Origin: Bacillota bacterium
GTDB lineage: Bacteria > Bacillota > Clostridia > Lachnospirales > Lachnospiraceae
Length of the DNA stretch: 64,000 nt
Direction of reading: 5' to 3'
Assembly: GCA_023437715.1 (NCBI GenBank)
Contig: JAEZFK010000068.1
Coordinates: forward strand, 62,001-126,000
A model generated the notes under the pieces. That model was not told the origin of the DNA. It did no database searches and worked only from the letters and a program-made list of their open reading frames with translations. The position numbers and the translations under genes were made by a program. The stretch's first letter is position 1, and each line of letters opens with the position of its first letter. Shown piece after piece: positions 1 through 9,389 of this stretch.

Positions 1-56
1 CAGCCAAGATGCGACATAAATTGCCAACGGAATATTTTTACAAAGGAGGAGGAGAA

Positions 57-836
57 GTGAAGGAAAATATGGAACAGGTAAAAATGATGCACATTGGGAT
101 TTCAAAAGGGGATGTGGGGCGCTATGTATTTTTACCTGGAAGCCCTGAAAGGGCGGAAAAGATAGCGGCTTATTTTGAAAATCCCAAAGAAATTGCCTAT
201 CACCGTGAATTCAGAACCTTTACCGGTGAATTGGAAGGAGTCAGGGTGGCTGTGACAAGTACGGGCATTGGGGGACCTTCCACAGCCATTGCGGTGGAAG
301 AGCTCTGTCAATGCGGAGCCGACACCATGATGCGGATTGGTTCCTGTGCTTCTGTTTCTGAAAAAGTCAGAACAGGGGACATCGTAATTCCCAACGGCGC
401 CATAAGGATGGAAGGGACGGGAATGCATTACCTGCCTCTGGAATTTCCGGCAGTTCCCGACTTTGGACTTTTAAAGGAACTGGAGAATGCAGCTCAGACC
501 CTGGATATGCCTTACAACGTGGGAGTCACCATCACCAAGGATTCCTTTTACAGCCAGACCCGCCCGGAAACAAAGCCTGTGGGAGATGAGATCCTTTACC
601 GGTGGAAGGCCTATGAGGCGGGAGGCGCCACCTCTACCAGCATGGAATGCTCCACCCTGTTTTTAGTGGCGGCCAGTCTTGGAATCCGTTCTGCCTCGGT
701 CCTGGTCAGCGCTACTGATTATAAAAAATACGAAGAAGAAAACAGGGTGCCCCTGACGGATCTGGAGGACCGGGTTATCCGGGTGGGAATTGAAGCAATG
801 AAATCAATAATCAGAGGAGATATGCAGCAGAGATGA
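57..836 (+). CDS. Nucleoside phosphorylase, NP-I family (uridine phosphorylase-like), copy 1
   Basis: Predicted cytoplasmic enzyme that phosphorolyses a nucleoside to the free base plus (deoxy)ribose-1-phosphate. The product is about 259 aa, normal for NP-I enzymes. It shows the phosphate-binding start (VFLPGSPERAEKIA), the STGIGGPS loop, the RIGSCAS segment, and a C-terminal TSMECSTL in the place of the usual VEMESS ribose-binding motif. I chose the GTG at 57 because AAAGGAGG (42-49) lies 7 nt upstream; the further upstream in-frame ATG at 9 has no ribosome site. Its stop overlaps the GntR gene by 4 nt. It closely resembles the gene at 7234, so the two flank the transporter as a duplicated pair. 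Base specificity cannot be read from the sequence. Confidence 0.88.
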   Translation: MKENMEQVKMMHIGISKGDVGRYVFLPGSPERAEKIAAYFENPKEIAYHREFRTFTGELEGVRVAVTSTGIGGPSTAIAVEELCQCGADTMMRIGSCASVSEKVRTGDIVIPNGAIRMEGTGMHYLPLEFPAVPDFGLLKELENAAQTLDMPYNVGVTITKDSFYSQTRPETKPVGDEILYRWKAYEAGGATSTSMECSTLFLVAASLGIRSASVLVSATDYKKYEEENRVPLTDLEDRVIRVGIEAMKSIIRGDMQQR

Positions 837-1606
837 TCCATACATTTGATTACAGCCGGCTGCCTCTGCTTGAGGGAGAGGATTCGGAAACACCGGCATT
901 GCCTAATTATGTAAAGATTTACGATATTATTTTCAGCCTGATCGTGGAAGGGGTTATTAGGACCGGAGAGGCGGTTCCAAGTGAAAATGCCCTGGCAGGC
1001 TACTGGAATGTGAGCAGGGGAACCGTAAGAATGGCCATGAGAAAGCTGGAGGAGGACGGTTATATCCATAAGACCCAGGGAAAACAGGCTGTGGTGGCAG
1101 CCAATGCCCTTCAGTCAAAAAGCGGATTTCAGTGGTTATATAATCCGTGCCTGGAAAATTGCGTGGATGATATTGATGACATGAGCAGCTATCCCCAGTA
1201 CCAGCCCTGCGGTGTGTACGTCGCCCGTGAGATGGGTTATGAGGGAGGAGGACAGCTGATGGTTTCGGTAAGCACCAACTATTTTTCCAAAGGCCGGCAG
1301 GTAGCCAATACGGCCACCATCTTTGATGCCTCATATTTGGGGGAATACGGACTGGATATGAATAACCGGGAAACCATCCAAAATTTTGTGGTTGAAAGAT
1401 TATACCAGCTGGCGAAGAGGAGCAAGACCGTATTTAATGTGTTTAACGCGGCGGATTCCTATATTGCCGATGCCCATAAGAACGCCCCTGTTCTCGTTGT
1501 GGAGGAAATTCTCATCGGAGAAGGGGACAAGCCTCTGGCTTATGCAAAGCATCAGCTTTTGGGAAGCCAGTATCGTTTTTCCATGGAGCGCAAGTCACAT
1601 TTATAA
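833..1606 (+). CDS. GntR-family transcriptional regulator
   Basis: Predicted local regulator of the nucleoside operon. An N-terminal winged helix-turn-helix of the GntR type spans about residues 25-90 (IYDIIFSLIVEGVIRTGEAVPSE, then VSRGTVRMAMRKLEEDGYI). The roughly 165-residue C-terminal part looks like a UTRA/HutC-like effector-binding domain but is divergent. The gene overlaps the preceding phosphorylase by ATGA and lies 47 nt before the BMP lipoprotein, so it is co-transcribed with the genes it probably controls; a nucleoside or sugar phosphate is a plausible effector (inference). A small perfect palindrome, GCCTTTAAAGGC, follows at 1621-1632. Confidence 0.85.
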   Translation: MIHTFDYSRLPLLEGEDSETPALPNYVKIYDIIFSLIVEGVIRTGEAVPSENALAGYWNVSRGTVRMAMRKLEEDGYIHKTQGKQAVVAANALQSKSGFQWLYNPCLENCVDDIDDMSSYPQYQPCGVYVAREMGYEGGGQLMVSVSTNYFSKGRQVANTATIFDASYLGEYGLDMNNRETIQNFVVERLYQLAKRSKTVFNVFNAADSYIADAHKNAPVLVVEEILIGEGDKPLAYAKHQLLGSQYRFSMERKSHL

Positions 1607-1652
1607 AACAGGTAAAAGAAGCCTTTAAAGGCTATTTAAGGAGGATAAAAGA

Positions 1653-2801
1653 ATGAAGAAAGGTTTAGGATTCATGCTGGCAGGTGCCCTTGTCTGCAGT
1701 ACCCTTTTTACGGCCTGCGGCAGCGCAGGGAGCAGTGCCCCGGACAAAACAGATCAGGAACAGACGTCAGCCGCAAAGAAAGAAGACAAAGCTCCGCTGA
1801 AAGTGGTATATCTGGTCAACGGCAACTTAGGCGACAAGGGCTTTTATGATTCCGCCGCCTCAGGTCTCTATAAGATGAGGGATGAACTGGGGGCTGATGT
1901 CAAGGTCGTTGAGATGGGCCGGGATGAAACCAGCTATGAAGGGCATTTTATGGATGTATCGGAACAGGATTGGGATATTATTGTGGCAGGAACCTGGTCC
2001 GTAAAAGAGGTGGCTCAGAATACCGCGGTCCAGTATACCGATAAAAAGTATCTGTTCTTTGACAGCGATGTGGACCGCAGTATTGTTTCCGGCGGAAATA
2101 TGATGGGGATTACATATAACTCCAACCAGGGTGCATTTATGGCAGGCGTTCTGGCGGCGAAAATGCTGGATTCCGGCGATCCCAAAATCGACGCCTCCAA
2201 AAGAAACCTGGGCTTTGTGGGGTCCATGGATGTTGCCAATATCAATGATTTTTTAGTGGGCTATTTGGAGGGTGTTGCATATGTTGATCCTTCTATCAAG
2301 GTAAGCACTTCCTATGTCGGCTCCTTTGAGGACGTTCCAAAATGCCTGGAGATGACAACACAGCTTTACAACCAGGGGGCACAGATCGTATATGCGCCTG
2401 CCTCCCAAAGTATTTTAGGGGCTGCGACTGCGGCAAGCAATGCCGATAAATATTTAATCGCATGCGACCAGGATTTATATACCCAGCTGATTGGAGAAAA
2501 GCCTGAAATTGCAAAAAATATTCTGACCTCCACCTTAAAGAATGTAGGGGAATCCTTATTTACGGCGGTAAAGGGAAGCCAGGACGGAACCATGACCTTT
2601 GACAAGACCTATAATCTGGGCCTGGACAGCGGCGCCGTAGGTCTGGCTTACAATGACAACTTCAACACCATTGTTCCCGAAGAAATAAAATCAGATCTTG
2701 AAACCGTAAAGGAGAAGATCATAAAGGGCGAGATTACGGTGGACAGCGCGCTTACAATGAAAACAGAAGAGGTATCCGCATTGCGTGACAGCATGAAATA
2801 A
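1653..2801 (+). CDS. BMP-family (PnrA-like) nucleoside-binding lipoprotein
   Basis: Extracytoplasmic substrate-binding lipoprotein of a nucleoside ABC importer. It has a signal peptide with lipobox ending at Cys22 (LFTAC), a short Ser/Asp/Thr-rich linker, then the basic-membrane-protein fold starting KVVYLVNGNLGDKGFYDSAASG; DVANINDFLVGYLEGV is the second typical segment. The family is known to bind purine and pyrimidine nucleosides (PnrA, BmpA). GGAGG lies 7 nt before the ATG. A hairpin followed by T's separates it from the ATPase gene downstream, which would let the binding protein be made in excess. Which nucleoside it prefers is not visible. Confidence 0.92.
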   Translation: MKKGLGFMLAGALVCSTLFTACGSAGSSAPDKTDQEQTSAAKKEDKAPLKVVYLVNGNLGDKGFYDSAASGLYKMRDELGADVKVVEMGRDETSYEGHFMDVSEQDWDIIVAGTWSVKEVAQNTAVQYTDKKYLFFDSDVDRSIVSGGNMMGITYNSNQGAFMAGVLAAKMLDSGDPKIDASKRNLGFVGSMDVANINDFLVGYLEGVAYVDPSIKVSTSYVGSFEDVPKCLEMTTQLYNQGAQIVYAPASQSILGAATAASNADKYLIACDQDLYTQLIGEKPEIAKNILTSTLKNVGESLFTAVKGSQDGTMTFDKTYNLGLDSGAVGLAYNDNFNTIVPEEIKSDLETVKEKIIKGEITVDSALTMKTEEVSALRDSMK

Positions 2802-2823
2802 GTGCCTTATATTCTATTCACAG

Positions 2824-2858
2824 ACAAGATGAATTGAGTAATCGGTTCATCTTGTTTT
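2824..2858 (+). terminator. Attenuating hairpin between binding protein and ABC ATPase
   Basis: ACAAGATGAA (2824-2833) and TTCATCTTGT (2846-2855) are perfect 10-nt complementary arms around a 12-nt loop, followed by a short T tract. The position right after the lipoprotein gene fits a partial terminator that lowers transporter expression relative to binding protein. The T tract is short, so readthrough is expected. Confidence 0.6.
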
Positions 2859-2887
2859 TCATAAGGAGTCAATCAGGGAGTGAAAGG

Positions 2888-4450
2888 ATGGACGCAAAAA
2901 AAGAAGTATTAAGAATGGAAAATATCATCAAGGTATATCCCAATGGAGTGATGGCCAATAAAGGCATTGATTTTTCCGTTTATTCAGGAGAAATCCACGC
3001 TTTATCCGGGGAAAACGGCGCAGGAAAATCTACCTTGATGAAAATTATCTTCGGTGAGGAGCAGCCTACCTCAGGAGATATCTATATCAATGGACAAAAG
3101 ACAGTTATCACCTCTCCCCAGGTGGCCATTCATCTGGGAATCGGAATGGTTCATCAGCATTTTATGCTGGTTCCTTCCCTGACGGTTGCGGAAAATGTCA
3201 TCCTTGGGGTAGAGCCAAGGAAAGGGCTTCTGATTCATAAAAAGTATGCGGAAAAGCAGGTGGAGGAAATCGCAGAAAAATTTCATATGAAAATAGATCC
3301 CAGAGCAAGGGTCGCGGATTTGACGGTGGGACAGAAGCAGAAGGTCGAGATATTAAAAGCTCTGTTCCGGGGAGCAAAAATATTGATTCTTGATGAACCT
3401 ACGGCAGTATTGACGCCTCAGGAAACCGTGGAACTGTTTGAAGAACTAAAAAGGCTGCGGGATGGGGGCTACACCATTATATTTATATCCCATAAGTTAA
3501 ATGAAGTAAAAGCGCTGTGCAGCAGGATTTCGATTATAAGACAGGGGAAATCCATGGGTGTGCACGAGATGAAAGGGATTACGGAGCAGGATATTTCCAA
3601 TCTCATGGTAGGACGGGATGTGATCTTAAATATTGAAAAAAACCCTCCGAAAACAGGGAAGCCTACGATTCTGGTTAAGGACCTTACCATCACGGATGAG
3701 AACGGAAAGGCCAGGGTGAACAAGCTGTCCTTTGCATTGAGAGAGGGAGAAATCCTGGGAATTGCAGGCGTGGAAGGCAATGGACAGTCGGAGCTGGCGG
3801 AGGCTCTGACCGGTCTGATAAAATACAGCTCCGGTTCCATTGAAATATGCGGTAAGGAAATATCCGGCTATGGAGTGGGAAAGATCAGGCAGCTTATGGT
3901 TTCCCACATTCCGGAGGACCGCATGACCACCGGCGTTGCCCCCGGCCTCTCCATTACGGAAAATGCCCTGGCGGATAAGATTTCATCGGGCCGTTTTTCT
4001 AAAAATGGAATTATTAAAAGGGATACTGTCAGGCAGTACGGGCGGGATATAGTGAAGGACTACAACGTGTTTTGCAAGAATCCTGATGTGAGCATTGACA
4101 GCCTTTCCGGGGGAAATATCCAGAAAGCCGTATTGGCAAGGGAATTGTCCAGCGATCCGAAGGTCATTCTCGCCAATCAGCCTACCAGAGGCGTTGACGT
4201 GGGGGCGACGGAATTCATCCGCAAAAGGCTTATCCGCATGCGCGATAATAAAAATTCCGTGCTTTTGATCAGTTCGGATTTAAACGAGGTTCTGGGCTTA
4301 TCCGACAGCATTATGGTAATACATGAAGGACAACTGGCTGCATATTTTCCGGATGCTTCTAAAATTACGGAAGCCCAGCTTGGGCTCTATATGCTGGGAA
4401 TCGAGAAACAATCCGAAGAAGAGATAAAGGAGGCGCTCCATGGACAGTAA
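2888..4450 (+). CDS. Nucleoside ABC transporter ATP-binding protein (NupO-like, tandem ATPase)
   Basis: Energises nucleoside uptake. Two ABC modules are visible. The first has Walker A GENGAGKST, a Q-loop (VHQHFM), the degenerate signature LTVGQKQKVEIL and Walker B ILILDEPTAVL. The second has GVEGNGQSEL in place of a canonical Walker A, signature LSGGNIQKAVLAREL and Walker B VILANQPTRGVD. A weak second site is typical of sugar/nucleoside (RbsA/NupO) ATPases. The likely start is ATG 2888, preceded by GGGAG and AAAGG; the open frame extends upstream into the hairpin at 2824-2855, which I exclude. It overlaps the first permease by 11 nt. Confidence 0.93.
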   Translation: MDAKKEVLRMENIIKVYPNGVMANKGIDFSVYSGEIHALSGENGAGKSTLMKIIFGEEQPTSGDIYINGQKTVITSPQVAIHLGIGMVHQHFMLVPSLTVAENVILGVEPRKGLLIHKKYAEKQVEEIAEKFHMKIDPRARVADLTVGQKQKVEILKALFRGAKILILDEPTAVLTPQETVELFEELKRLRDGGYTIIFISHKLNEVKALCSRISIIRQGKSMGVHEMKGITEQDISNLMVGRDVILNIEKNPPKTGKPTILVKDLTITDENGKARVNKLSFALREGEILGIAGVEGNGQSELAEALTGLIKYSSGSIEICGKEISGYGVGKIRQLMVSHIPEDRMTTGVAPGLSITENALADKISSGRFSKNGIIKRDTVRQYGRDIVKDYNVFCKNPDVSIDSLSGGNIQKAVLARELSSDPKVILANQPTRGVDVGATEFIRKRLIRMRDNKNSVLLISSDLNEVLGLSDSIMVIHEGQLAAYFPDASKITEAQLGLYMLGIEKQSEEEIKEALHGQ

Positions 4451-5522
4451 TAAACGAATCCGCCTGATTGTAGATGCTGCAAAGCTGATGATAGCCATTA
4501 CGGTATCCTGCGGGCTGGTTGCATTGATCGTACTGGCAACCAGCTCTGATCCGATCAATGCCTTTTACAGCTTTTTCATAGGTCCTTTTACCTCTCTGCG
4601 CCGCATGGGAAATATTGTGGAGGCAGCTTCCCCTCTCATGTTTACGGCCCTGGCTGTCATCCTGATTTTTGGGGCGGGACAGTTCTCCATGATATCAGAG
4701 GGAGCGTTCTTCATAGGAACCCTTGGGGCCATGATGGTCGCAACCTCCCTGCCCCTTCCGCCGGGAATTCATCCTGCGGCAGCTCTTCTGGCAGCGGCGG
4801 CAATGGGAGCGGTGGTGGCCCTCATACCTGCCGTATTAAAAATGAAATGGCAGGTGTCGGAGGTGGTGACTTCCCTGATGCTTAATTACATGGTCCAATT
4901 TTTTGCCATTTACATGGTAAGCTATTATTTCAGGGAAATCAGCAGTTCCAGCCTGGCTTCCATTGCTTTTCTGGATACCTCCATGCTTCCCGTGGTCATA
5001 AGCGGAACCAGAATCCATGGGGGAGTCATCCTGGGAGTGGTTCTGTGTATTGCCGTCTATTTCCTGTTATACCGTACCACCTTTGGCATGAAGCTCAGGA
5101 TTGTAGGAAATAACGCCAGGTTTGCCAATTATTCCGGCATTAAGGTCACGAAGGTCATGGTAATTTCCCAGGTAATCGCAGGCGCTCTGGCAGGAGTGGG
5201 AGGAGGTGCGGAATTACTGGGAATGTATACCCGTTTTAAATGGACCGCTTCCCCGGGATACGGCTGGTCCGGCATTGTAGTTGCATTAATGGCAAGAAAT
5301 AACCCTCTTATGGTTCCCCTGGCCGCACTTTTCATGGGCTACTTAAATGTAGGGGCAAATATAATGGCGAGAAACAGCGATGTGAGCAGTGAGGTGGTCA
5401 AGATCATACAGGGCGTCATGATCTTAATGATTGCAGCAGAGGCTTTGCTTAAGAAATGGAAACAAAAAATGATTGTAGAGGCCGCAAAATCGGAGATGAA
5501 AGGAGATGTAATAAATGATTGA
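4440..5522 (+). CDS. Nucleoside ABC transporter permease (NupP-like)
   Basis: Integral membrane subunit of the BPD_transp_2 type. About 8-10 hydrophobic segments are visible, beginning at residues 12-35. The conserved cytoplasmic stretch after FGMKLRIVGNNARFANYSGIKVTK marks the ATPase-contact region typical of this family. It overlaps the ATPase gene upstream (11 nt) and the second permease downstream (8 nt), consistent with a heterodimeric permease made with translational coupling. Confidence 0.92.
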   Translation: MDSNKRIRLIVDAAKLMIAITVSCGLVALIVLATSSDPINAFYSFFIGPFTSLRRMGNIVEAASPLMFTALAVILIFGAGQFSMISEGAFFIGTLGAMMVATSLPLPPGIHPAAALLAAAAMGAVVALIPAVLKMKWQVSEVVTSLMLNYMVQFFAIYMVSYYFREISSSSLASIAFLDTSMLPVVISGTRIHGGVILGVVLCIAVYFLLYRTTFGMKLRIVGNNARFANYSGIKVTKVMVISQVIAGALAGVGGGAELLGMYTRFKWTASPGYGWSGIVVALMARNNPLMVPLAALFMGYLNVGANIMARNSDVSSEVVKIIQGVMILMIAAEALLKKWKQKMIVEAAKSEMKGDVIND

Positions 5523-6438
5523 TTATTCATTTATCGTAGACTTTCTTTTTATGTGGATACGGGTGGCGACGCCTATCCTGCTGGCTTCTTTAGGAGCCGT
5601 CATCTGTGAGCGGACAGGCGTGGTCAACTTAGGGCTGGATGGGATTATGCTGATCTCTGCGTTATTCGGCGTTCTCGGAAGTGCCTGGGGCGGAAATTTA
5701 TTCTGGGGGATTGTGGCAGGAATCGGTTCTGCCGTGGTTGTCAGCGGAGTATTCGCCTATTTCCACCTGGTATTAAAGGCCAATGCGGTTTTGTGCGGTA
5801 CTGCGGTCAATACCATTGCAGGCGGTCTCACTGTTTTTGTGCTTCAATTGGCAGCAGGAGAGAAAGGGTCCAGCTCTTCCTTAAGAAGCTTCAGCTTTCC
5901 AAATGTGGAGCTTCCTGTCATCCGCCATATTCCCGTGCTGGGAGATATTGTATCAGGACATAACGCTATTACATATTTTGCATTTCTTATGGTAATTGTA
6001 ATTTCCGTTTTTTTATACCGGACGCCCATGGGACTTCGGATGAGAGCCGTGGGAGAGAATCCCAATGCCGCTTCCAGCGTGGGGCAGAATGTGATTAAAA
6101 TACGGTTTTTGGCAATTTTACTGTGCGGCGTATTGGTGGGGCTTGGAGGCATGTATTTATCCATGGGATATCTTTCCATGTTTACCAGGGATATGGTCGC
6201 GGGCCGAGGCTTTATTGCCCTTGCAGCCTGTGCCATGGGGCAGGCCACACCTGTGGGAGCCTTAATCTCCTCCATGGCGTTTTCCTTTTTTGACGGCTTA
6301 TCCAATATTCTGCAATTGCTGCAGATCCCCTCGGAATTCGTTCAAATGCTTCCTTATGGGGCAACGATCTTAGGCCTGACCATTTATTCTATCCAGAAAA
6401 CAAGGCTGAAAAATAATAAAGTTAAGGAGATTTTATGA
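5515..6438 (+). CDS. Nucleoside ABC transporter permease (NupQ-like)
   Basis: Second membrane subunit of the importer, about 307 aa and shorter than its partner, as in NupQ. Hydrophobic helices alternate with the family signature ERTGVVNLGLDGIMLISAL near the N-terminus and TPMGLRMRAVGENPNAASSVGQN in the coupling region. GGAGATG precedes the start within the end of the upstream permease. Together with 1653, 2888 and 4440 it completes a four-part BMP/NupOPQ-type nucleoside transporter. Confidence 0.92.
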   Translation: MIDYSFIVDFLFMWIRVATPILLASLGAVICERTGVVNLGLDGIMLISALFGVLGSAWGGNLFWGIVAGIGSAVVVSGVFAYFHLVLKANAVLCGTAVNTIAGGLTVFVLQLAAGEKGSSSSLRSFSFPNVELPVIRHIPVLGDIVSGHNAITYFAFLMVIVISVFLYRTPMGLRMRAVGENPNAASSVGQNVIKIRFLAILLCGVLVGLGGMYLSMGYLSMFTRDMVAGRGFIALAACAMGQATPVGALISSMAFSFFDGLSNILQLLQIPSEFVQMLPYGATILGLTIYSIQKTRLKNNKVKEIL

Positions 6439-6439
6439 G

Positions 6440-7237
6440 ATGGCATTAAATAAAGATGAGAAAACAATAGGAAGAAAGCAGTATCACATTCATTTGCAGC
6501 CGGGAGATATCGGAGAATATGTGCTTTTGCCCGGAGACCCGGCCCGCTCTGACCGTGTGGCAAAGTATTTGGACGATGCCAGGTTTGTTGCCGAAAACAG
6601 GGAACACCGCACCTTTACCGGTTATTATAAGGGAGTAAAAATATCCGTCACTTCCACAGGCATGGGCTGTCCCTCTGCGGCGATTGCGGCGGAAGAGTTA
6701 ATTAATATCGGAGCAAAATGCCTGATCCGCATCGGCAGCAGTGCAGCCCTCCAGGAAGGGATCAATATTGGAGATTTAATGATTTCCACCGCTTCCATGA
6801 AGAATGAGGGGACCTCCAGATTCTATGTTCCCGACTGCTTTCCGGCAGTACCTGACTTTGATCTGACCCGTGTATTAATTGACACGGCTAAAGCCATGAG
6901 GGATGAAATATCCGGCAGGGTTTATTATGGAATTAACGCTTCTGACGATGCGTTTTACGGTGAAACAGAGGAATGGATTGAAAAGCTGTCCAAGCTGGGC
7001 TGCTTAAATGTTGAGATGGAAAGCTCCGCCCTATATACCGTATGCCACCGAAGAAAGGTCAAAGGGGCTATGATCAGTGCGGTATCCGGTAATATTGTAA
7101 CAGGAAATGTCATTTATGAAACGGAAAATACAGGACTTGCCCAAGGCTGGGATGATGAAATCCGGGTTGTTTTAGAGGCGGTTTATAGGTTTGAGGAAGA
7201 AAGAAATGATCGGAATACAGGAGGACCCGCGGTGTGA
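6440..7237 (+). CDS. Nucleoside phosphorylase, NP-I family (uridine phosphorylase-like), divergent copy
   Basis: Predicted cytoplasmic phosphorylase of 265 aa. It has LLPGDPARSDRVAKYL (phosphate site), STGMGCPSAAIA, LIRIGSSAAL and the classical ribose/base-site motif NVEMESSALYTV. It is clearly less similar to the neighbours at 57 and 7234 than those are to each other, so it probably handles another nucleoside. AAGGAGA lies 9 nt upstream of the ATG. A GTGA overlap couples it to the next phosphorylase. Uridine is the default guess from family resemblance, but purine nucleosides cannot be excluded. Confidence 0.87.
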   Translation: MALNKDEKTIGRKQYHIHLQPGDIGEYVLLPGDPARSDRVAKYLDDARFVAENREHRTFTGYYKGVKISVTSTGMGCPSAAIAAEELINIGAKCLIRIGSSAALQEGINIGDLMISTASMKNEGTSRFYVPDCFPAVPDFDLTRVLIDTAKAMRDEISGRVYYGINASDDAFYGETEEWIEKLSKLGCLNVEMESSALYTVCHRRKVKGAMISAVSGNIVTGNVIYETENTGLAQGWDDEIRVVLEAVYRFEEERNDRNTGGPAV

Positions 7238-7998
7238 AAGAGAAAAAAATGCTGCATTTAAATATCAGTGAAAGTCAGATCGGGAAATACGTTTTTTTGC
7301 CGGGAAGTGTGGAACGGGCGGAAAAAATCGCCGGGTACTTTGAAAATCCTGTGAAAGCAGCACATCACCGTGAGTTTCTCACCTATACGGGAACTCTTTC
7401 AGGCGTGCCTGTGACGGTTACAAGCACAGGCATCGGCGGGCCCTCCGCGGCAATCGCCGTAGAAGAATTGTTTGAATGCGGCGCCCATACCATGATGCGC
7501 ATAGGTTCCTGTGCTTCTACATCACCTAAGGTAAAGCGGGGAGATGTTGTCATCCCCAACGGGGCGGTCAGGATGGAGGGCACGGGAGCTCACTATCTTC
7601 CTCTGGAGTTTCCGGCAGTACCGGATTTTTCCATGGTAAAGGAGCTGGAAACAGCAGCAAAGAAGCTGGAGATTCCTTATAATATCGGTGTGACGATTAC
7701 AAAGGATTCCTATTATACGGAGGCGGCCCCGGAAACGAAGCCGGTTTATTGGGATTTGAAGAGCAAATGGGATTCTTATGAAAAAGGCGGAGCCACCAAT
7801 ACCAGCATGGAATGTGCAGCCCTGTTTTTAGTTGCAGCCTCCCTGGGAATACGGGTGTCCTCGGTCATGATCAGCGCCACCAATTATAAGGAATACTCAA
7901 ATGATGAAAAGGATTATCCTCACCAATGGGAGGACAGAGCTATCCGTGTAGGGATTGAAGCGATGACAGAGATAATTAAAAAGGATTTAAGGGTATAA
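7234..7998 (+). CDS. Nucleoside phosphorylase, NP-I family, copy 2 of the 57-836 type
   Basis: A 254-residue paralogue of the first gene of the window, colinear over the whole length, with the same VFLPGS..RAEKIA, TSTGIGGPSAAIAVEELFECGA, RIGSCAS and TNTSMECAALFLVAASLGI segments. The start is GTG (overlapping the previous stop as GTGA) with CAGGAGG upstream. Keeping two close paralogues with the unusual MEC in place of MES in one operon suggests a distinct substrate, perhaps a modified or deoxy nucleoside (inference). Confidence 0.87.
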   Translation: MKEKKMLHLNISESQIGKYVFLPGSVERAEKIAGYFENPVKAAHHREFLTYTGTLSGVPVTVTSTGIGGPSAAIAVEELFECGAHTMMRIGSCASTSPKVKRGDVVIPNGAVRMEGTGAHYLPLEFPAVPDFSMVKELETAAKKLEIPYNIGVTITKDSYYTEAAPETKPVYWDLKSKWDSYEKGGATNTSMECAALFLVAASLGIRVSSVMISATNYKEYSNDEKDYPHQWEDRAIRVGIEAMTEIIKKDLRV

Positions 7999-8001
7999 AT
8001 T

Positions 8002-9366
8002 ATGAAAAATTCTATATTGGTTAAAAATATCCGTTACCTGGTCACCTGTGACGGACAGGACAAGGTATTGGAGCATGTAAATATGTATGCAGAGGACGGA
8101 GTCATTGTCGATATCAGCCAAAAGGAATGGGAAGCGGATACAGTGATTGACGGCTCTCATATGGCGGTGTATCCGGGGCTTGTGAACACCCATCATCATT
8201 TATACCAGATATTCACAAGAAATCTTGCCAGAGTACAGTCCATGGAGCTTTTCCCATGGCTGGTTACACTTTATGAGCTGTGGAAAAATATTGATGAAGA
8301 AGTGATTTATTCCACATCCATGGTGGGGATGGGAGAGCTGATGAAAAACGGCTGCACAACCTGCTTTGACCATCATTATGTATTCCCGGAGGGAAAAAAT
8401 GAGCTGATAGAAGCCCAGTTTAAAGCAGCGGAGGACCTTGGAATCCGCATGTATGTATCCAGAGGAAGCATGTCCTTAAGCAAAAAGGACGGAGGGCTGC
8501 CTCCTGATTCAGTGGTACAGATAACGGATGAGATTTTAAAGGATTCCAGAAGACTGGTGGAGAAATTTCATAATCCAAAGCCCTTTTCCATGAAGCAGGT
8601 GGCGCTGGCGCCCTGTTCTCCCTTTAGCGTAACGCCCGACTTGATGAAAGAATCCGCAAAGCTTGCCAGAAGCCTTGGAGTGCGCCTTCACACCCATCTG
8701 GCAGAAACAAGGGATGAAGAAAGGTTTACCCTGGAAGCCCATGGAATGAGACCTCTGGCCTATATGGAAAGTCTGGGCTGGATCGGCAGCGATGTCTGGT
8801 TTGCCCACGGGATTCATTTTAATGATGAGGAATTGAAGCTGCTGGCAGAGACGAAAACAGGGATTGCTCATTGTCCAATTTCCAATATGAAATTATCCTC
8901 AGGTGTTGCAAGGCTCCCTGAAATGCTGGCGCAGGGCATTCCGGTAGGTCTTGCCGTGGATGGAAGTGCAAGCAATGACGGCTCCAATCTGCTGGAGGAA
9001 ATAAGGGTGGCCTATCTGCTGCACAGGCTCCAGTATGGACATCGTGCCCCTGCTGGCTATGACATACTTAAGCTGGCTACAGCGGGAGGGGCAAAAATAT
9101 TGGGAAGAGAAGACATAGGATCTCTGGAAAACGGGAAAGCCGCCGACTTCTTTATGGTGGATACAAACCGCTTTGAACTGGTAGGAGCCATGTCAGATCC
9201 CAAATCCGTGCTGGCGACTGTCGGATTAAAAGGCGCTGTTGATTATACGGTAATTTGTGGTAAAATAGCAGTAAAACAGGGATGCCTGGTGACTGTCGAT
9301 GAAGAGAAGACACAGCATGAAGCGGATTGCTGCTTCCGGAAATTTATGAGGAAACAATCGCTTTAA
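8002..9366 (+). CDS. Amidohydrolase, 8-oxoguanine deaminase-like
   Basis: Predicted Zn/Fe-dependent deaminase of the amidohydrolase superfamily (454 aa). The metal site is readable in order: THHH after YPGLVN, LHTHLAE, WFAHGIHF, and the distal Asp in VDGSASNDGSN. The last motif together with LLEEIRVAYLLHRL is characteristic of 8-oxoguanine deaminase and of the hydroxyatrazine-type hydrolases in the same subfamily. Its place after three phosphorylases and a nucleoside importer fits deamination of a purine base released inside the cell. Guanine or another aminopurine or triazine substrate remains possible. Confidence 0.82.
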   Translation: MKNSILVKNIRYLVTCDGQDKVLEHVNMYAEDGVIVDISQKEWEADTVIDGSHMAVYPGLVNTHHHLYQIFTRNLARVQSMELFPWLVTLYELWKNIDEEVIYSTSMVGMGELMKNGCTTCFDHHYVFPEGKNELIEAQFKAAEDLGIRMYVSRGSMSLSKKDGGLPPDSVVQITDEILKDSRRLVEKFHNPKPFSMKQVALAPCSPFSVTPDLMKESAKLARSLGVRLHTHLAETRDEERFTLEAHGMRPLAYMESLGWIGSDVWFAHGIHFNDEELKLLAETKTGIAHCPISNMKLSSGVARLPEMLAQGIPVGLAVDGSASNDGSNLLEEIRVAYLLHRLQYGHRAPAGYDILKLATAGGAKILGREDIGSLENGKAADFFMVDTNRFELVGAMSDPKSVLATVGLKGAVDYTVICGKIAVKQGCLVTVDEEKTQHEADCCFRKFMRKQSL

Positions 9367-9389
9367 GGACGGAATGAAAGGAAACTATA